DNA from: UBA1067 sp963661055
GTDB lineage: Bacteria; Verrucomicrobiota; Kiritimatiellia; RFP12; UBA1067
DNA: 10,118 bases
Direction: 5' to 3'
Assembly: GCA_963661055.1 (NCBI GenBank)
Contig: CAVLAC010000082.1
Coordinates: forward strand, 1 to 10,118
Numbering within the stretch: the stretch's first letter is position 1; each line of letters begins with the position of its first letter. The notes beneath the pieces were generated by a model, which saw only the letters and a list, made by a program, of their open reading frames with translations, did not search any database and was not told where the DNA came from. The translations under genes were made by a program, and so were the position numbers. Positions 1-8,000 of the stretch are shown one piece after another.

Positions 1-3
1 GGG

Positions 4-33
4 TTGCGAGAAATGCATAAAAACTCTTGCGAG
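4..33. repeat. TTGCGAG direct repeat upstream of promoter
   Basis: The heptamer TTGCGAG occurs at 4-10 and again at 27-33, 23 bp apart start to start. That is close to two helical turns, and the second copy ends 8 bp before the putative -35 box. Such a placement would suit a regulator binding one face of the DNA. The motif is short, and a third copy lies at 10065-10071 inside a probable coding start, so chance is a realistic explanation. Confidence 0.2.
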
Positions 34-41
34 GTGGGGTA

Positions 42-70
42 TGTACAGGGAGCGGAAAATATAGTATAAT
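42..70 (+). promoter_or_regulatory. Sigma70-like promoter of the three-gene operon
   Basis: A perfect -10 hexamer TATAAT lies at 65-70. A 4-of-6 -35 match, TGTACA, lies at 42-47, with the optimal 17 bp spacer between them. The surroundings are AT-rich. Transcription should start near 76-78, giving a 5' leader of about 65 nt before the preferred ATG at 143. No comparable promoter was seen in the short gaps between genes 1, 2 and 3, so this is the likely driver of all three. The call is by eye against the consensus, and sigma specificity in this organism is unknown. Confidence 0.6.
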
Positions 71-128
71 AATATGTAGAAAATGAGCGAATGGTCTCGA
101 GTGGCGGTCACTTGGGCGGAGCGCTCAG

Positions 129-137
129 AAAGGAAAG
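129..137 (+). promoter_or_regulatory. Ribosome binding site deciding the start of gene 1
   Basis: The purine-rich AAAGGAAAG sits 5-8 nt before the ATG at 143. The in-frame ATG at 83 has no comparable Shine-Dalgarno sequence and lies only a few bases after the predicted transcription start. Starting at 143 also puts a clean signal peptide at the very N-terminus. Confidence 0.65.
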
Positions 138-142
138 AAACT

Positions 143-1195
143 ATGAAACTAGCAAAAGCATTGGCGCTTGTCGCGCTTGCCCTAGGGGGGGGGGGTCTCT
201 CCGCTAAGGCTGAGGGTCTGGTAATCACAGGTCCGCAATCATCTGAGGCGACTATTATGGAGGATGGAACGGCCTTGTTGAAGATTACGAAAAGTGGTCA
301 ATATACCGTCAAGGGATCGGATACTGCGTGGATTGTTGTCGTCGGTGGCGGCGGCGGTGGTGGTATCGTCTCGGGCGGCGGCGGCGGCGGTGGTGCTGTC
401 GTTGAAGATAAAGAGTATTCTCTTAAAGCAGGTACGTATGACATCGTCATTGGCAAAGGTGGTTCGGGGTCTACGACCAATAATGAAGCTACCGCGCTTT
501 GTCCCTCAACGAATGGTTGCGAGACTTCCGCTTTCGGAATCACGGCGGCAGGTGGCGGCGCGGGCGGCGGCAGATGGATACTAAATGCAAAAGGGGCGGT
601 TACTTATACGCGAGTAGGTACATCTGGTGCTTCGGGTGGTGGTCTAGAAGGAACTCTTAATCAGAGCTCATACATTTGCAAGGGTTCTGTTGCGCTCCCC
701 GATGGCTCGACGAATGATGGTGCTGTTGGCTCAGGCACATTTGGCACATCTAATAATAATTCCGCAGGCGGCGGCGGCGGTGGCGCGGGCGGCGCGGGTT
801 ATGCCTACAAGGCTGCGACAGATACGAGTGCGGTACTTTATCCGACAGGTGGCGTGGGAGTCGCGACGATGATTACGGGCACTGAGACCTGGTTTGGTGG
901 TGGCGGTTCAGGTGGCGTGAGTCTTGCTATTTCGCAGATAGTCCCAGGTAGCCTCGGCGGTGGTGGCGCGGGCGGTGGCTGCGATTTTGGTAAAAACAAG
1001 GCTTCTGCTGGAGCTGACGCGGAAGCCAACACAGGTGGTGGCGGCGGCGGCGCTGGAAGTTACTACAGTAAAACAATTCCGACTGTTGATTCTAAAAATC
1101 TTTTTGAAGACTATCGTGGAGGTAATGGCGCGGATGGTATTGTGATTATTCGTTATAAGCGTATGCCAGAAGGGCTCTTAGTTATTGTCCGCTAG
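143..1195 (+). CDS. Secreted glycine-rich domain protein
   Basis: A 350-residue exported protein. Residues 1-23 form a signal peptide with Lys at 2 and 5 and a hydrophobic Ala/Leu core. Likely cleavage is after Ala-Lys-Ala. The mature protein opens with a short beta-type segment ending in WIVVV, followed by Gly runs at residues 68-74 and 78-84. It continues with alternating beta-strand-like segments and Gly-rich loops (AAGGGAGGG, GGGGGGAGG) and ends with DGIVIIRY near the C-terminus. This layout matches the glycine-rich domain proteins frequent in Lentisphaerota, Kiritimatiellota and relatives. The family has no known enzyme activity, and a structural or adhesive surface role is inference. 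An in-frame ATG at 83 would bury the signal peptide behind 20 charged residues, so 143 is preferred. The signal-peptide codons contain a G11 run (185-195), and a change of one base would stop translation within about 11 codons. Gene 2 follows after 23 nt on the same strand. Confidence 0.88.
   Translation: MKLAKALALVALALGGGGLSAKAEGLVITGPQSSEATIMEDGTALLKITKSGQYTVKGSDTAWIVVVGGGGGGGIVSGGGGGGGAVVEDKEYSLKAGTYDIVIGKGGSGSTTNNEATALCPSTNGCETSAFGITAAGGGAGGGRWILNAKGAVTYTRVGTSGASGGGLEGTLNQSSYICKGSVALPDGSTNDGAVGSGTFGTSNNNSAGGGGGGAGGAGYAYKAATDTSAVLYPTGGVGVATMITGTETWFGGGGSGGVSLAISQIVPGSLGGGGAGGGCDFGKNKASAGADAEANTGGGGGGAGSYYSKTIPTVDSKNLFEDYRGGNGADGIVIIRYKRMPEGLLVIVR
185..195 (+). repeat. Poly-G tract (G11) in signal-peptide codons
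   Basis: Eleven consecutive G residues encode Gly15-Gly17 and the first two bases of the Gly18 codon, at the end of the signal-peptide core. As written the frame is open. Adding one G brings a TAA into frame a few codons downstream (TCT CTC CGC TAA). Losing one G leads to TAA about ten codons later. Long G tracts of this kind are classic slipped-strand contingency sites in other bacteria. They are also common places for sequencing or assembly errors. Confidence 0.9.
344..394 (+). repeat. Tandem GGN codon runs (two blocks of seven Gly)
   Basis: Seven Gly codons at 344-364 and seven at 374-394 consist only of GGC and GGT, separated by Ile-Val-Ser. Similar but shorter runs recur near 767-800 and 1033-1052. 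Slippage in these triplets would lengthen or shorten the Gly segments without breaking the frame, unlike the G11 tract upstream. Confidence 0.85.
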
Positions 1196-1206
1196 AAGTA
1201 AGCAAA

Positions 1207-1212
1207 AAGGGA
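1207..1212 (+). promoter_or_regulatory. Ribosome binding site for the GTG start of gene 2
   Basis: AAGGGA lies 6 nt before the GTG at 1219, within the 23-nt gap after gene 1. No ATG in this frame lies nearby that would give a better start. The GTG places a normal signal peptide at the N-terminus, so the Shine-Dalgarno supports the alternative start codon. Confidence 0.65.
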
Positions 1213-1218
1213 TAAAGC

Positions 1219-4200
1219 GTGAAAGCTTCGGCATTTGGTTTATTGTGTTTCCTAGGGCTAACAGGAACGGTTTTGGCAGGGACAACCTGCACGGACGGTA
1301 TAATGCGTGCGCGACCATTGAAGGATGGTCGCGCCCCCATTATCGATGGTAACTTTGATGATTGGGATCTCTCGGGGGTGGTCCGTTGCTGGAATGCCGA
1401 GGCTTATGCGGAAACGCAGAATTGTTCACTCGCGATGATGTATGATGACGCAGCACTTTACCTCGCCATCCAAATGACATTTACGGGACGCGACGCGCTG
1501 AACCCGAATCGTCCGCAAGACCGCTATTGGTGGGGTGACTTGGTGCAGTTTCGGCTTTGTGTCGACCCGAATATGCCGTATCCGTTACCAGGCGCGAATC
1601 GCAATAACCTGAAGTCAAAGTATTGGAAGAATCCGATTATCAATTGCGTTAACATCTGGAAGAATACGCTTGATGGTTCGGACAACCTCTATTTCACGCC
1701 TGGCGCGTACTTTGACTGTCCGACCACGCTGAATCCAGAGGGGACGGAAGTCAAAATCGTCACCTTCAACGGAGGCTTGAGAGCGGAAGCGAAGATAACT
1801 TGGGCTTCGCTTGGTGTCGCGGATGGGAAGAATCCCTTCGTGGACGGCAAGAAGATGCCTGCCGTTTTCGATATTAAGTGGTCGCCCGGAACTGACGGAC
1901 ACTTCACCGCGGCGGTTTTCTATAAAGACCCAGGCCCATTCGCGTTCTTGAATCCAAGTTATTGGGGGCAGGTTGCCTTCACGAAAGCAGACGAGAAGAT
2001 GCCGTCCGTCGCCGCTTACGCCGACATCGCTAAAGCGGCGCGTGCGGAAAATGCAGGTCCTAAGGACGGTGCGCGAATAGCGTTTACCTTGCCGAAGAAG
2101 GCAAAGCTTTCCGTCAACATTCTTGATGAGAAAGGCGCGGTCGTGCGTGAGCTCATTGGCGGTGAAACGCGTGACGCGGGGAATGTGGAGCTTTATTGGG
2201 ATGGACGCGACGCACTCGGCTTCCCCTGTGAAGTTGGTAAAACCTATCGCTGGGCGGCGTATGCGCATGACGGACTCGATGTGCAGTATTTTGGCACGGT
2301 AGGCACGAGTGGCGAGCCACCGTATGATACGCCTGATGGTAAAGGCGGCTGGGGAGCAGACCACGGACCCGTTGTGGACGCTACGGCAGATGAAACGGGA
2401 CGCTATTTCATTTGGCATATCTCTGAAGCGGGCAAGGCGGTCGTGAAGACCGATTTCGCGGGCAAGGTCATTTGGCGCTCGACGCCTTTCGTAGGCGGTG
2501 GTTCGGGTGCTTTCACGGCGGGCGTTTCTAAGGATGGCATCCTCACACTCGCGATAGGCGGTAAGACGACGAAGCTTATCCGTGTAGAAGCCGCGACAGG
2601 CAATTATTTGCTTTATCCCGACAATACGGGGGCGGCAGAAGTCGCGATGTCCACGAATGCGGTGGTTGTGCCCGAGGGGTGCGCGGTTCGTCCTCAGTTT
2701 TTCTTTAATTGTGCGGGACTCGCGGCAATTGGCGACGAGATTTTCGCGGGTGACTATGCGGGCGGCGTCATTCATGTCATCGAGGCGAAGACAGGCAAAG
2801 AGCGGCGGACGATTCCCTGTGAAGGCGTGCGGGGACTTACTGCGACAAAAGACGGCAAGCTTCTCGCGGCGTGTTTGCCGAGCCGCGTCGTTTCGATTGA
2901 CCCTAAGTCGGGCGCGGCAAAGACGGTGCTTGATGTGGCAGATGGACTTTGCGCACCTTATGGGGTCGCCGTGGACGCAGAAGGCGCGATTTATGTGAGT
3001 GACCTTGGCGCGAGTCAGCAGGTTAAGAAGTTCAAAGACCGTCGCCTCGTTTACGCGATAGGCAAGAAGGGCGGGCGGGGTCCGCTCGGACGCATTGATT
3101 TCGCGGCACTGCGGTATCCGTTTGGCATTGCCGTAGACTGTAAGGGAGCGCTTTTGGTGACGGAAGCCGCGCCGCCGAAGATTGTGCGGGTACTTGACGC
3201 GGCGACGGGCAAAGAAACGCGGCGGTATTTTGGTTATACGGCGTATTCTCCGACGAATGTGCCTGATTGCGATGACCCACTTTTGCAGTACTACTCGCTC
3301 TCGGGGCCTGATTGCTTTGCGCGGGCGCGGATTCCATCCGTGGGCGGCATTGGCGAGCCTGATGCGTGCTGGGACTTTTTAGGCGCGGGGTACGATAAGA
3401 TTGGGTGCGTTTACAATACAATGACGCTACCTGAGATTAAGCGGTTATCGAATGGCATTAAGTATTTGATTACGGATAGTCCTCCCGACCATCGCTTTAA
3501 GGGGCGCCCGATGATTGTCTGCAAGATTGAGGGCGATACGATAACGCCTGTTGCGGGGGTATTTGGCGATGAGAAGAAGCGCAGTTACTTCCGTGTCTGG
3601 ACGGACGAGAATGGCGATGGGCGCGTACAGGAAAATGAGTGCTCCGAGATGATTACGACGGTAGAGGGACGCAAGATTTGCCTTGGTGATGGCACGGGCG
3701 TTATGTATATTGATGAGGGCAATAACCTCTACATTAGTATGATGGATAACTTCCAAGTCTGCTTGCCGTCGCGCGGGTTCTCGCCGTGTGGATCGCCGCG
3801 CTGGGATACATCCGCCGCGTATATTGCAATGCCTGAGATATACCCTGGGCTAAAGAAGATTTGGTCGGGGTACCGTATGGGGCACCTCGGCACGCGGCGC
3901 GATTCGTCGGGCAACTTCTATACGGCGGTTAACTGTTCGCCTGAATATGTGACACCTGAGTACACGAAGTATATGCACCAAGGTATGGGGCATACGGCGG
4001 ATATGGGCGGCGTATTCATCTTGAAGTATGACCCCGAGGGCAAGGTGATTTGGAGCGTCGGACGCAAGGCGATTGGCGGACTTAAGGATGGCGAAATGCT
4101 CCACCATTGGAGTCTCGCGGGAATGATTGGCGATAATTATGTCGTCGTGGGCTCGGAATGGGGAGTCTTCACGGTGTATACGACGGATGGCTTCTATGTC

Positions 4201-5058
4201 GACCGCTTCTTTGATGCGCCAGGACTTCCTGGGCGCGGCATTCCTTATTCGTTTGGTGGCGAGGACTTCTCGGGAATGCTCCGTTACTTTCCCCAGCGTG
4301 ATGAAGTGTGGGCGTATAATTCGGGGCATACATTCCGTGTGCTCGGCTTTGAGAAGGGGCATGTTAAGGGCGAGTGGCGCACGGCGGGCACCCTTAAGCT
4401 TGAGAAGGTATTGCCGCTCGTATTCCCTGGCGCGAAAGAGCGTGCCCTCACAGCGGTGAAGCTTGCGCGGCAAGGGGGGAAGGTTGTCTTCACGGCGCAT
4501 ATCGCAGACGATACCCCGCTTGTGAATGTGGCGCGTGGCGCGGCGGATGTCTTTAAGGGAGGTGACGCGGTAGGCTTCCAAATGGGCCCCGCGAAGGCTC
4601 CGAGGGAACTGCCTGAGCGCAAGCCGAGCGGACGCAAGATTGGCTTTGTGCGTATTCTCGCGGCACAAGTCGAGGGCACGCCGCGTGTTTTCGCGTTCAA
4701 GCCTTTCGTAGATAAGGGCGAGAAGAAGCCTGTAGAATATATGACCCCTGCGGGCGGAACGAGTGCCTTTGAGTTCGTGGGCGAAGTCCCTGAGGCGAAG
4801 GTCGCGTTTACGAAAGACGCGGACGGCAAGGGCTATGCGGTGCGGATTGAAGTGCCTGAGAGCTTCTTTGAACTTGATTTCGCGAAGGATGTCTATTTTG
4901 ACGCGGAAGCCCTCTTCTCGGGTGATGGCGGTCGCGGACTTCAGACGGTGCGCCGCGAATGGTTACATACTCCTGATTCTTCTGAGGCGACGATGGTCGA
5001 TGATGTCCCAACTGAGGCACGGTTGCGTCCGAAAGATTGGGTACGGATGGAGAAGTAA
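1219..5058 (+). CDS. Secreted CBM9-like/FlgD-Ig/NHL-propeller protein
   Basis: A 1279-residue exported multidomain protein starting at GTG. Residues 1-20 are a signal peptide (Lys2, hydrophobic core, cleavage after VLA). No lipobox is seen. Residues about 30-250 resemble a CBM9-like carbohydrate-binding domain, with PIIDGNFDDWD followed by YDDAALYLAIQ and WWGDLVQFRL. Residues about 278-360 resemble a FlgD-type Ig domain, ending in the typical ELYWDGRDALG turn. Residues about 375-1050 look like a beta-propeller, with NHL-type blades near 578-605 (YGVAVDAEGAIYVSD) and 633-660 (FGIAVDCKGALLVTE). An EF-hand-like acidic loop, DENGDGRVQENE, sits at 796-807. Residues about 1055-1279 form a divergent second CBM9-like domain. 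No catalytic motif is recognised, so an extracellular glycan-binding or scaffold role is inference; a cryptic polysaccharide lyase or hydrolase in the propeller is possible. Its stop is 2 nt from the start of its paralogue, gene 3. Confidence 0.88.
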   Translation: MKASAFGLLCFLGLTGTVLAGTTCTDGIMRARPLKDGRAPIIDGNFDDWDLSGVVRCWNAEAYAETQNCSLAMMYDDAALYLAIQMTFTGRDALNPNRPQDRYWWGDLVQFRLCVDPNMPYPLPGANRNNLKSKYWKNPIINCVNIWKNTLDGSDNLYFTPGAYFDCPTTLNPEGTEVKIVTFNGGLRAEAKITWASLGVADGKNPFVDGKKMPAVFDIKWSPGTDGHFTAAVFYKDPGPFAFLNPSYWGQVAFTKADEKMPSVAAYADIAKAARAENAGPKDGARIAFTLPKKAKLSVNILDEKGAVVRELIGGETRDAGNVELYWDGRDALGFPCEVGKTYRWAAYAHDGLDVQYFGTVGTSGEPPYDTPDGKGGWGADHGPVVDATADETGRYFIWHISEAGKAVVKTDFAGKVIWRSTPFVGGGSGAFTAGVSKDGILTLAIGGKTTKLIRVEAATGNYLLYPDNTGAAEVAMSTNAVVVPEGCAVRPQFFFNCAGLAAIGDEIFAGDYAGGVIHVIEAKTGKERRTIPCEGVRGLTATKDGKLLAACLPSRVVSIDPKSGAAKTVLDVADGLCAPYGVAVDAEGAIYVSDLGASQQVKKFKDRRLVYAIGKKGGRGPLGRIDFAALRYPFGIAVDCKGALLVTEAAPPKIVRVLDAATGKETRRYFGYTAYSPTNVPDCDDPLLQYYSLSGPDCFARARIPSVGGIGEPDACWDFLGAGYDKIGCVYNTMTLPEIKRLSNGIKYLITDSPPDHRFKGRPMIVCKIEGDTITPVAGVFGDEKKRSYFRVWTDENGDGRVQENECSEMITTVEGRKICLGDGTGVMYIDEGNNLYISMMDNFQVCLPSRGFSPCGSPRWDTSAAYIAMPEIYPGLKKIWSGYRMGHLGTRRDSSGNFYTAVNCSPEYVTPEYTKYMHQGMGHTADMGGVFILKYDPEGKVIWSVGRKAIGGLKDGEMLHHWSLAGMIGDNYVVVGSEWGVFTVYTTDGFYVDRFFDAPGLPGRGIPYSFGGEDFSGMLRYFPQRDEVWAYNSGHTFRVLGFEKGHVKGEWRTAGTLKLEKVLPLVFPGAKERALTAVKLARQGGKVVFTAHIADDTPLVNVARGAADVFKGGDAVGFQMGPAKAPRELPERKPSGRKIGFVRILAAQVEGTPRVFAFKPFVDKGEKKPVEYMTPAGGTSAFEFVGEVPEAKVAFTKDADGKGYAVRIEVPESFFELDFAKDVYFDAEALFSGDGGRGLQTVRREWLHTPDSSEATMVDDVPTEARLRPKDWVRMEK
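5049..5055 (+). promoter_or_regulatory. Ribosome binding site of gene 3 inside the end of gene 2
   Basis: GGAGAAG overlaps the last codons of gene 2, and its GGAG core is 8 nt before the ATG at 5061. Only two bases separate the TAA of gene 2 (5056-5058) from this ATG, which implies translational coupling. It also fixes the true start of gene 3 upstream of the frameshift rather than at the internal ATG at 5224. Confidence 0.7.
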
Positions 5059-5060
5059 TT

Positions 5061-8000
5061 ATGAAGAATATGTTTGTTATTTCCGTTTGTTGCGCATTGG
5101 GGACTGCCCTCGCGGCAAGCGCGGCGGATGCGCGAATCGTTATTCCTGTTGATATGAAGGAAGCGGCGAAGCTCACGGTGGCGATTGACGCGCCTGATGG
5201 TTCGCGGGTTCGTAATCTTGTGAGTGGGCTCGCGTATGAGGCGGGGCACCACGATATTGTGTGGGATGGGGTATGCCGAAGACCGCTCGCCCGTTTTGCC
5301 AGGCGATTATGTGGCGCGAGTGGCGGTACACCCCGAAATTATCGCCGATTATCAGGGATATTTCGCGAATGGCGGCGAAAAGGACTCGTGGATTCCGTGG
5401 GGACCTAATCACTGTCCGTTCCGCCAACTTCTTGCCCACGGCAATCGCATTGCCGCGCTCGCGTATCTTACGGAAGGCGGACACTCCACGGCGGTATTTG
5501 ACGCGGCGACGGGGGCTTGGCAACGCGGCTTTTATGATAATTATTGGGAAGCCTCGGACGCACTCTTCGCAGTGGATGGAGCGACGAACCGTTTTTATGG
5601 CGTGAGGTGCAATGAGAAGAAGCGGCAATTGGTTATTTTCAGCTATCCGTGGGATGATTCGCCACGTACAGGGGTGTCGTTCGTGGGGGAAGTTCCGCCC
5701 ACGATTCTGCGAGGTGCCGCGCGGGTTGGGAACTTGCTTTACACGGTGAACGCGGTTTCTAATACGCTCGATACCTACACTTTTGAAGAGAAACCGAATG
5801 TAACGGAAGTCGCCTACCTATCTTCAAAACCGCTTGGGAGTCTCGCGGCAACCCCGCTTTTGGGTGGAGAGAAGGGGCTCATTCTGCCGCCTGTGACGAA
5901 TGTTTTGCAATATGTTGCCGATAATACGCGAATCTATGCTGTTTTGAAGGGTTCTCATCAGATTCATATTTATGACCGCCAGACTAAGAAAGAAGTAGGG
6001 CGGCTTGGCAAGGCGGGTGGCTTTAAGCTTGGACCGTGGGAAGCGGATCGTCTCGTGAACCCGACGGGCATTACGCTTGATGGCAATGGATGTCTTTGGG
6101 TCGCCGAGAAGCGTGTGTGCCCGAAGCGTTTGACGCGGTGGGATTTGAAGTCAGGGAAGTGCGTCTATGAGAAGTTTGGTCCAGGCTTTTATGGATTCCC
6201 TGGCTTTGGATTTGACACCGAGAACCCGACACGCTGGATGGCGTACGATACGCTCTGGGAATATGGCCCTGATAAGGGCATCGACCACCCTGTCGCGTGC
6301 GTGCTCCCAACTGATGCCGACGCGGCAACGCTTCCCACGAATCCATTGCCTTCGCGCTTTATGCGTTATTCGTGGATACATCGCGGCGGGCGTACCTTCG
6401 TCATTGGGCAAGGCGCTGTTTCAGTCGTCTTTGAGTTCTTAGGCAAAGATAAGCCCTTGAAGCCGCTCGCATTCCTCGCGACTGTACACAATTACGGTCG
6501 CCGTTTGGCGTGGGATTTGGCAGGAGGGAAGGAAGCACCTCCGTTCCCGGCACTCCGCGCGGCATGGAAGAAGATGTATCCGAATGTCGCGGAAGATAGG
6601 GTTGATAAGCAACTCTTTGAAGACCGCTCCGTTTTGATGTGGCGGGACGCGAATGGCGATGGCGTAATCGCGGCAGATGAACTGGAAATCCTGCCCGATT
6701 GCAAGGGCGTGGTTGGCTATTGGGGCGCTTGGCTAGAGAGCCTCGACTTCGCCTTCCCGATTACAGACAAAGAAGGACGCAACTGGGTGCTCAACTTTGA
6801 GGCAGGCGAGATGACTGAGGCGGGGTCGGCACCCAAGTGGTCGCTCGCTAAGGCTGTGGCGGCGAAGCGTCCATTGAGCGGACATTTCCCTGCGGGCGAA
6901 GGTGCGTTTAATTCGGAAAGCGCGACGGATCGCTTTGGCAATCTCGTCACGGTCACGCAGAGTCCGTATATGCTCGGCATTGACCGCGAGAAGGGTGCGG
7001 TAAAGTGGTCGTTTTATAATCCGTATACTTGTGTTCACGGCTCGCAGAAAGCCCCGTTGCCGACACCTGGTGATTTGCAAGGCATTCTCTTCAACTTGGG
7101 TGTTGTGCCTTATTCTGAGACGGCGGATGTTATGGCGCTTGTCAACAATCACGGACGCGTCTTCTTTATGACTTCCGACGGACTCTATCTCGATGAAATC
7201 TTCACGGATGTGCGTGTTTCGGCGCGAAATGATGAGACTTGTATTAACGGTGAGCCATTTGGTGGTATGTTCGCGTGGGATAGCGTAAACCGCCGCGCAG
7301 TTATGCAGGCGGGTGGATCGCGTATTTACTATATTCGCAATCTCGACCGCGTTGAGGAACGGAAGATTCCGTTTTCCGTCACAGCGAAGCAACTCGCTGA
7401 GGCGCATAAGAAGCCGATGGAAGCGCGTCCAGGCGAGACGAGAAAGGCAATGCCTCCCGAGGAGCTCTTGCCGTCCGTACTCACTTGGCGTGTCGCCGAT
7501 CGCGGCATTCGCATAGAGGCGAAGTCTCTTGAGGATGCTTTGGAATTGAAATGGCGCGTGGAAGATCCGTCGCCCTGGGTGAATAATGGCGAAGACGCAG
7601 CACTTGCCTTCAAGACGGGCGACTGCGTGGACTTCCAGTTCTTGGACGCGAGTGGCGACCCCGTGCGTCTTATGTTTACGCCGAAGAAGGGCGATGCGAA
7701 TGGCGTGCAGGCGGTTCTTTATCGTCACAAGGCGAAAGGGGCGAAGCGTGACTTTGCCTCGCCGTGGCGTACTTACACGGTGGGGGATGTGACCTTCCCG
7801 ACGAATTGTGCCGCGACGGTGCGCCGCGAGGCGAATGTCTACACGGTGACGGCGAAGATTCCGTTTACGCTATTTGACTCTGTCTCGCGTGCGGAGCGTC
7901 CACGCCGCGATTGGCGTGTGAAAGGGCTTCGGGCGGATGTCGGTGTCATTTATGGTGACGCGGATGGTAAAATCAATATGCTTCGCACTTACTGGGCAGA

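Noticed and set aside
83..92. Shared ATGAGCGAAT at 83-92 and 10055-10064
   Set aside because: A 10-base match between two places is expected many times by chance in 10 kb, and the sequences diverge at once on both sides.
83..142. Upstream in-frame ATG of gene 1 (20 extra residues)
   Set aside because: It lacks a ribosome binding site, lies a few bases from the predicted transcription start, and would place charged residues ahead of a clean signal peptide. The ATG at 143 is better.
1615..2775. Long minus-strand open frame (386 codons) opposite gene 2
   Set aside because: The predicted peptide is Arg-rich and has no domain pattern. It lies opposite a well-supported coding frame, and the codon bias of gene 2 removes stops from that antisense frame.
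5224..5271. Internal ATG at 5224 as the true start of gene 3
   Set aside because: The bases 5224-5271 in that frame encode no domain, whereas the other frame encodes a signal peptide and FlgD-like strands starting 2 nt after gene 2. A frameshift explains both.
5268..5271. Programmed +1 frameshifting in gene 3
   Set aside because: There is no in-frame stop, rare hungry codon or stimulatory element at the site, and the paralogue reads through the same turn without a shift.
6733..7728. Minus-strand open frame of 331 codons opposite gene 3
   Set aside because: It has the same composition effect, no recognisable family, and lies opposite conserved paralogous sequence on the + strand.
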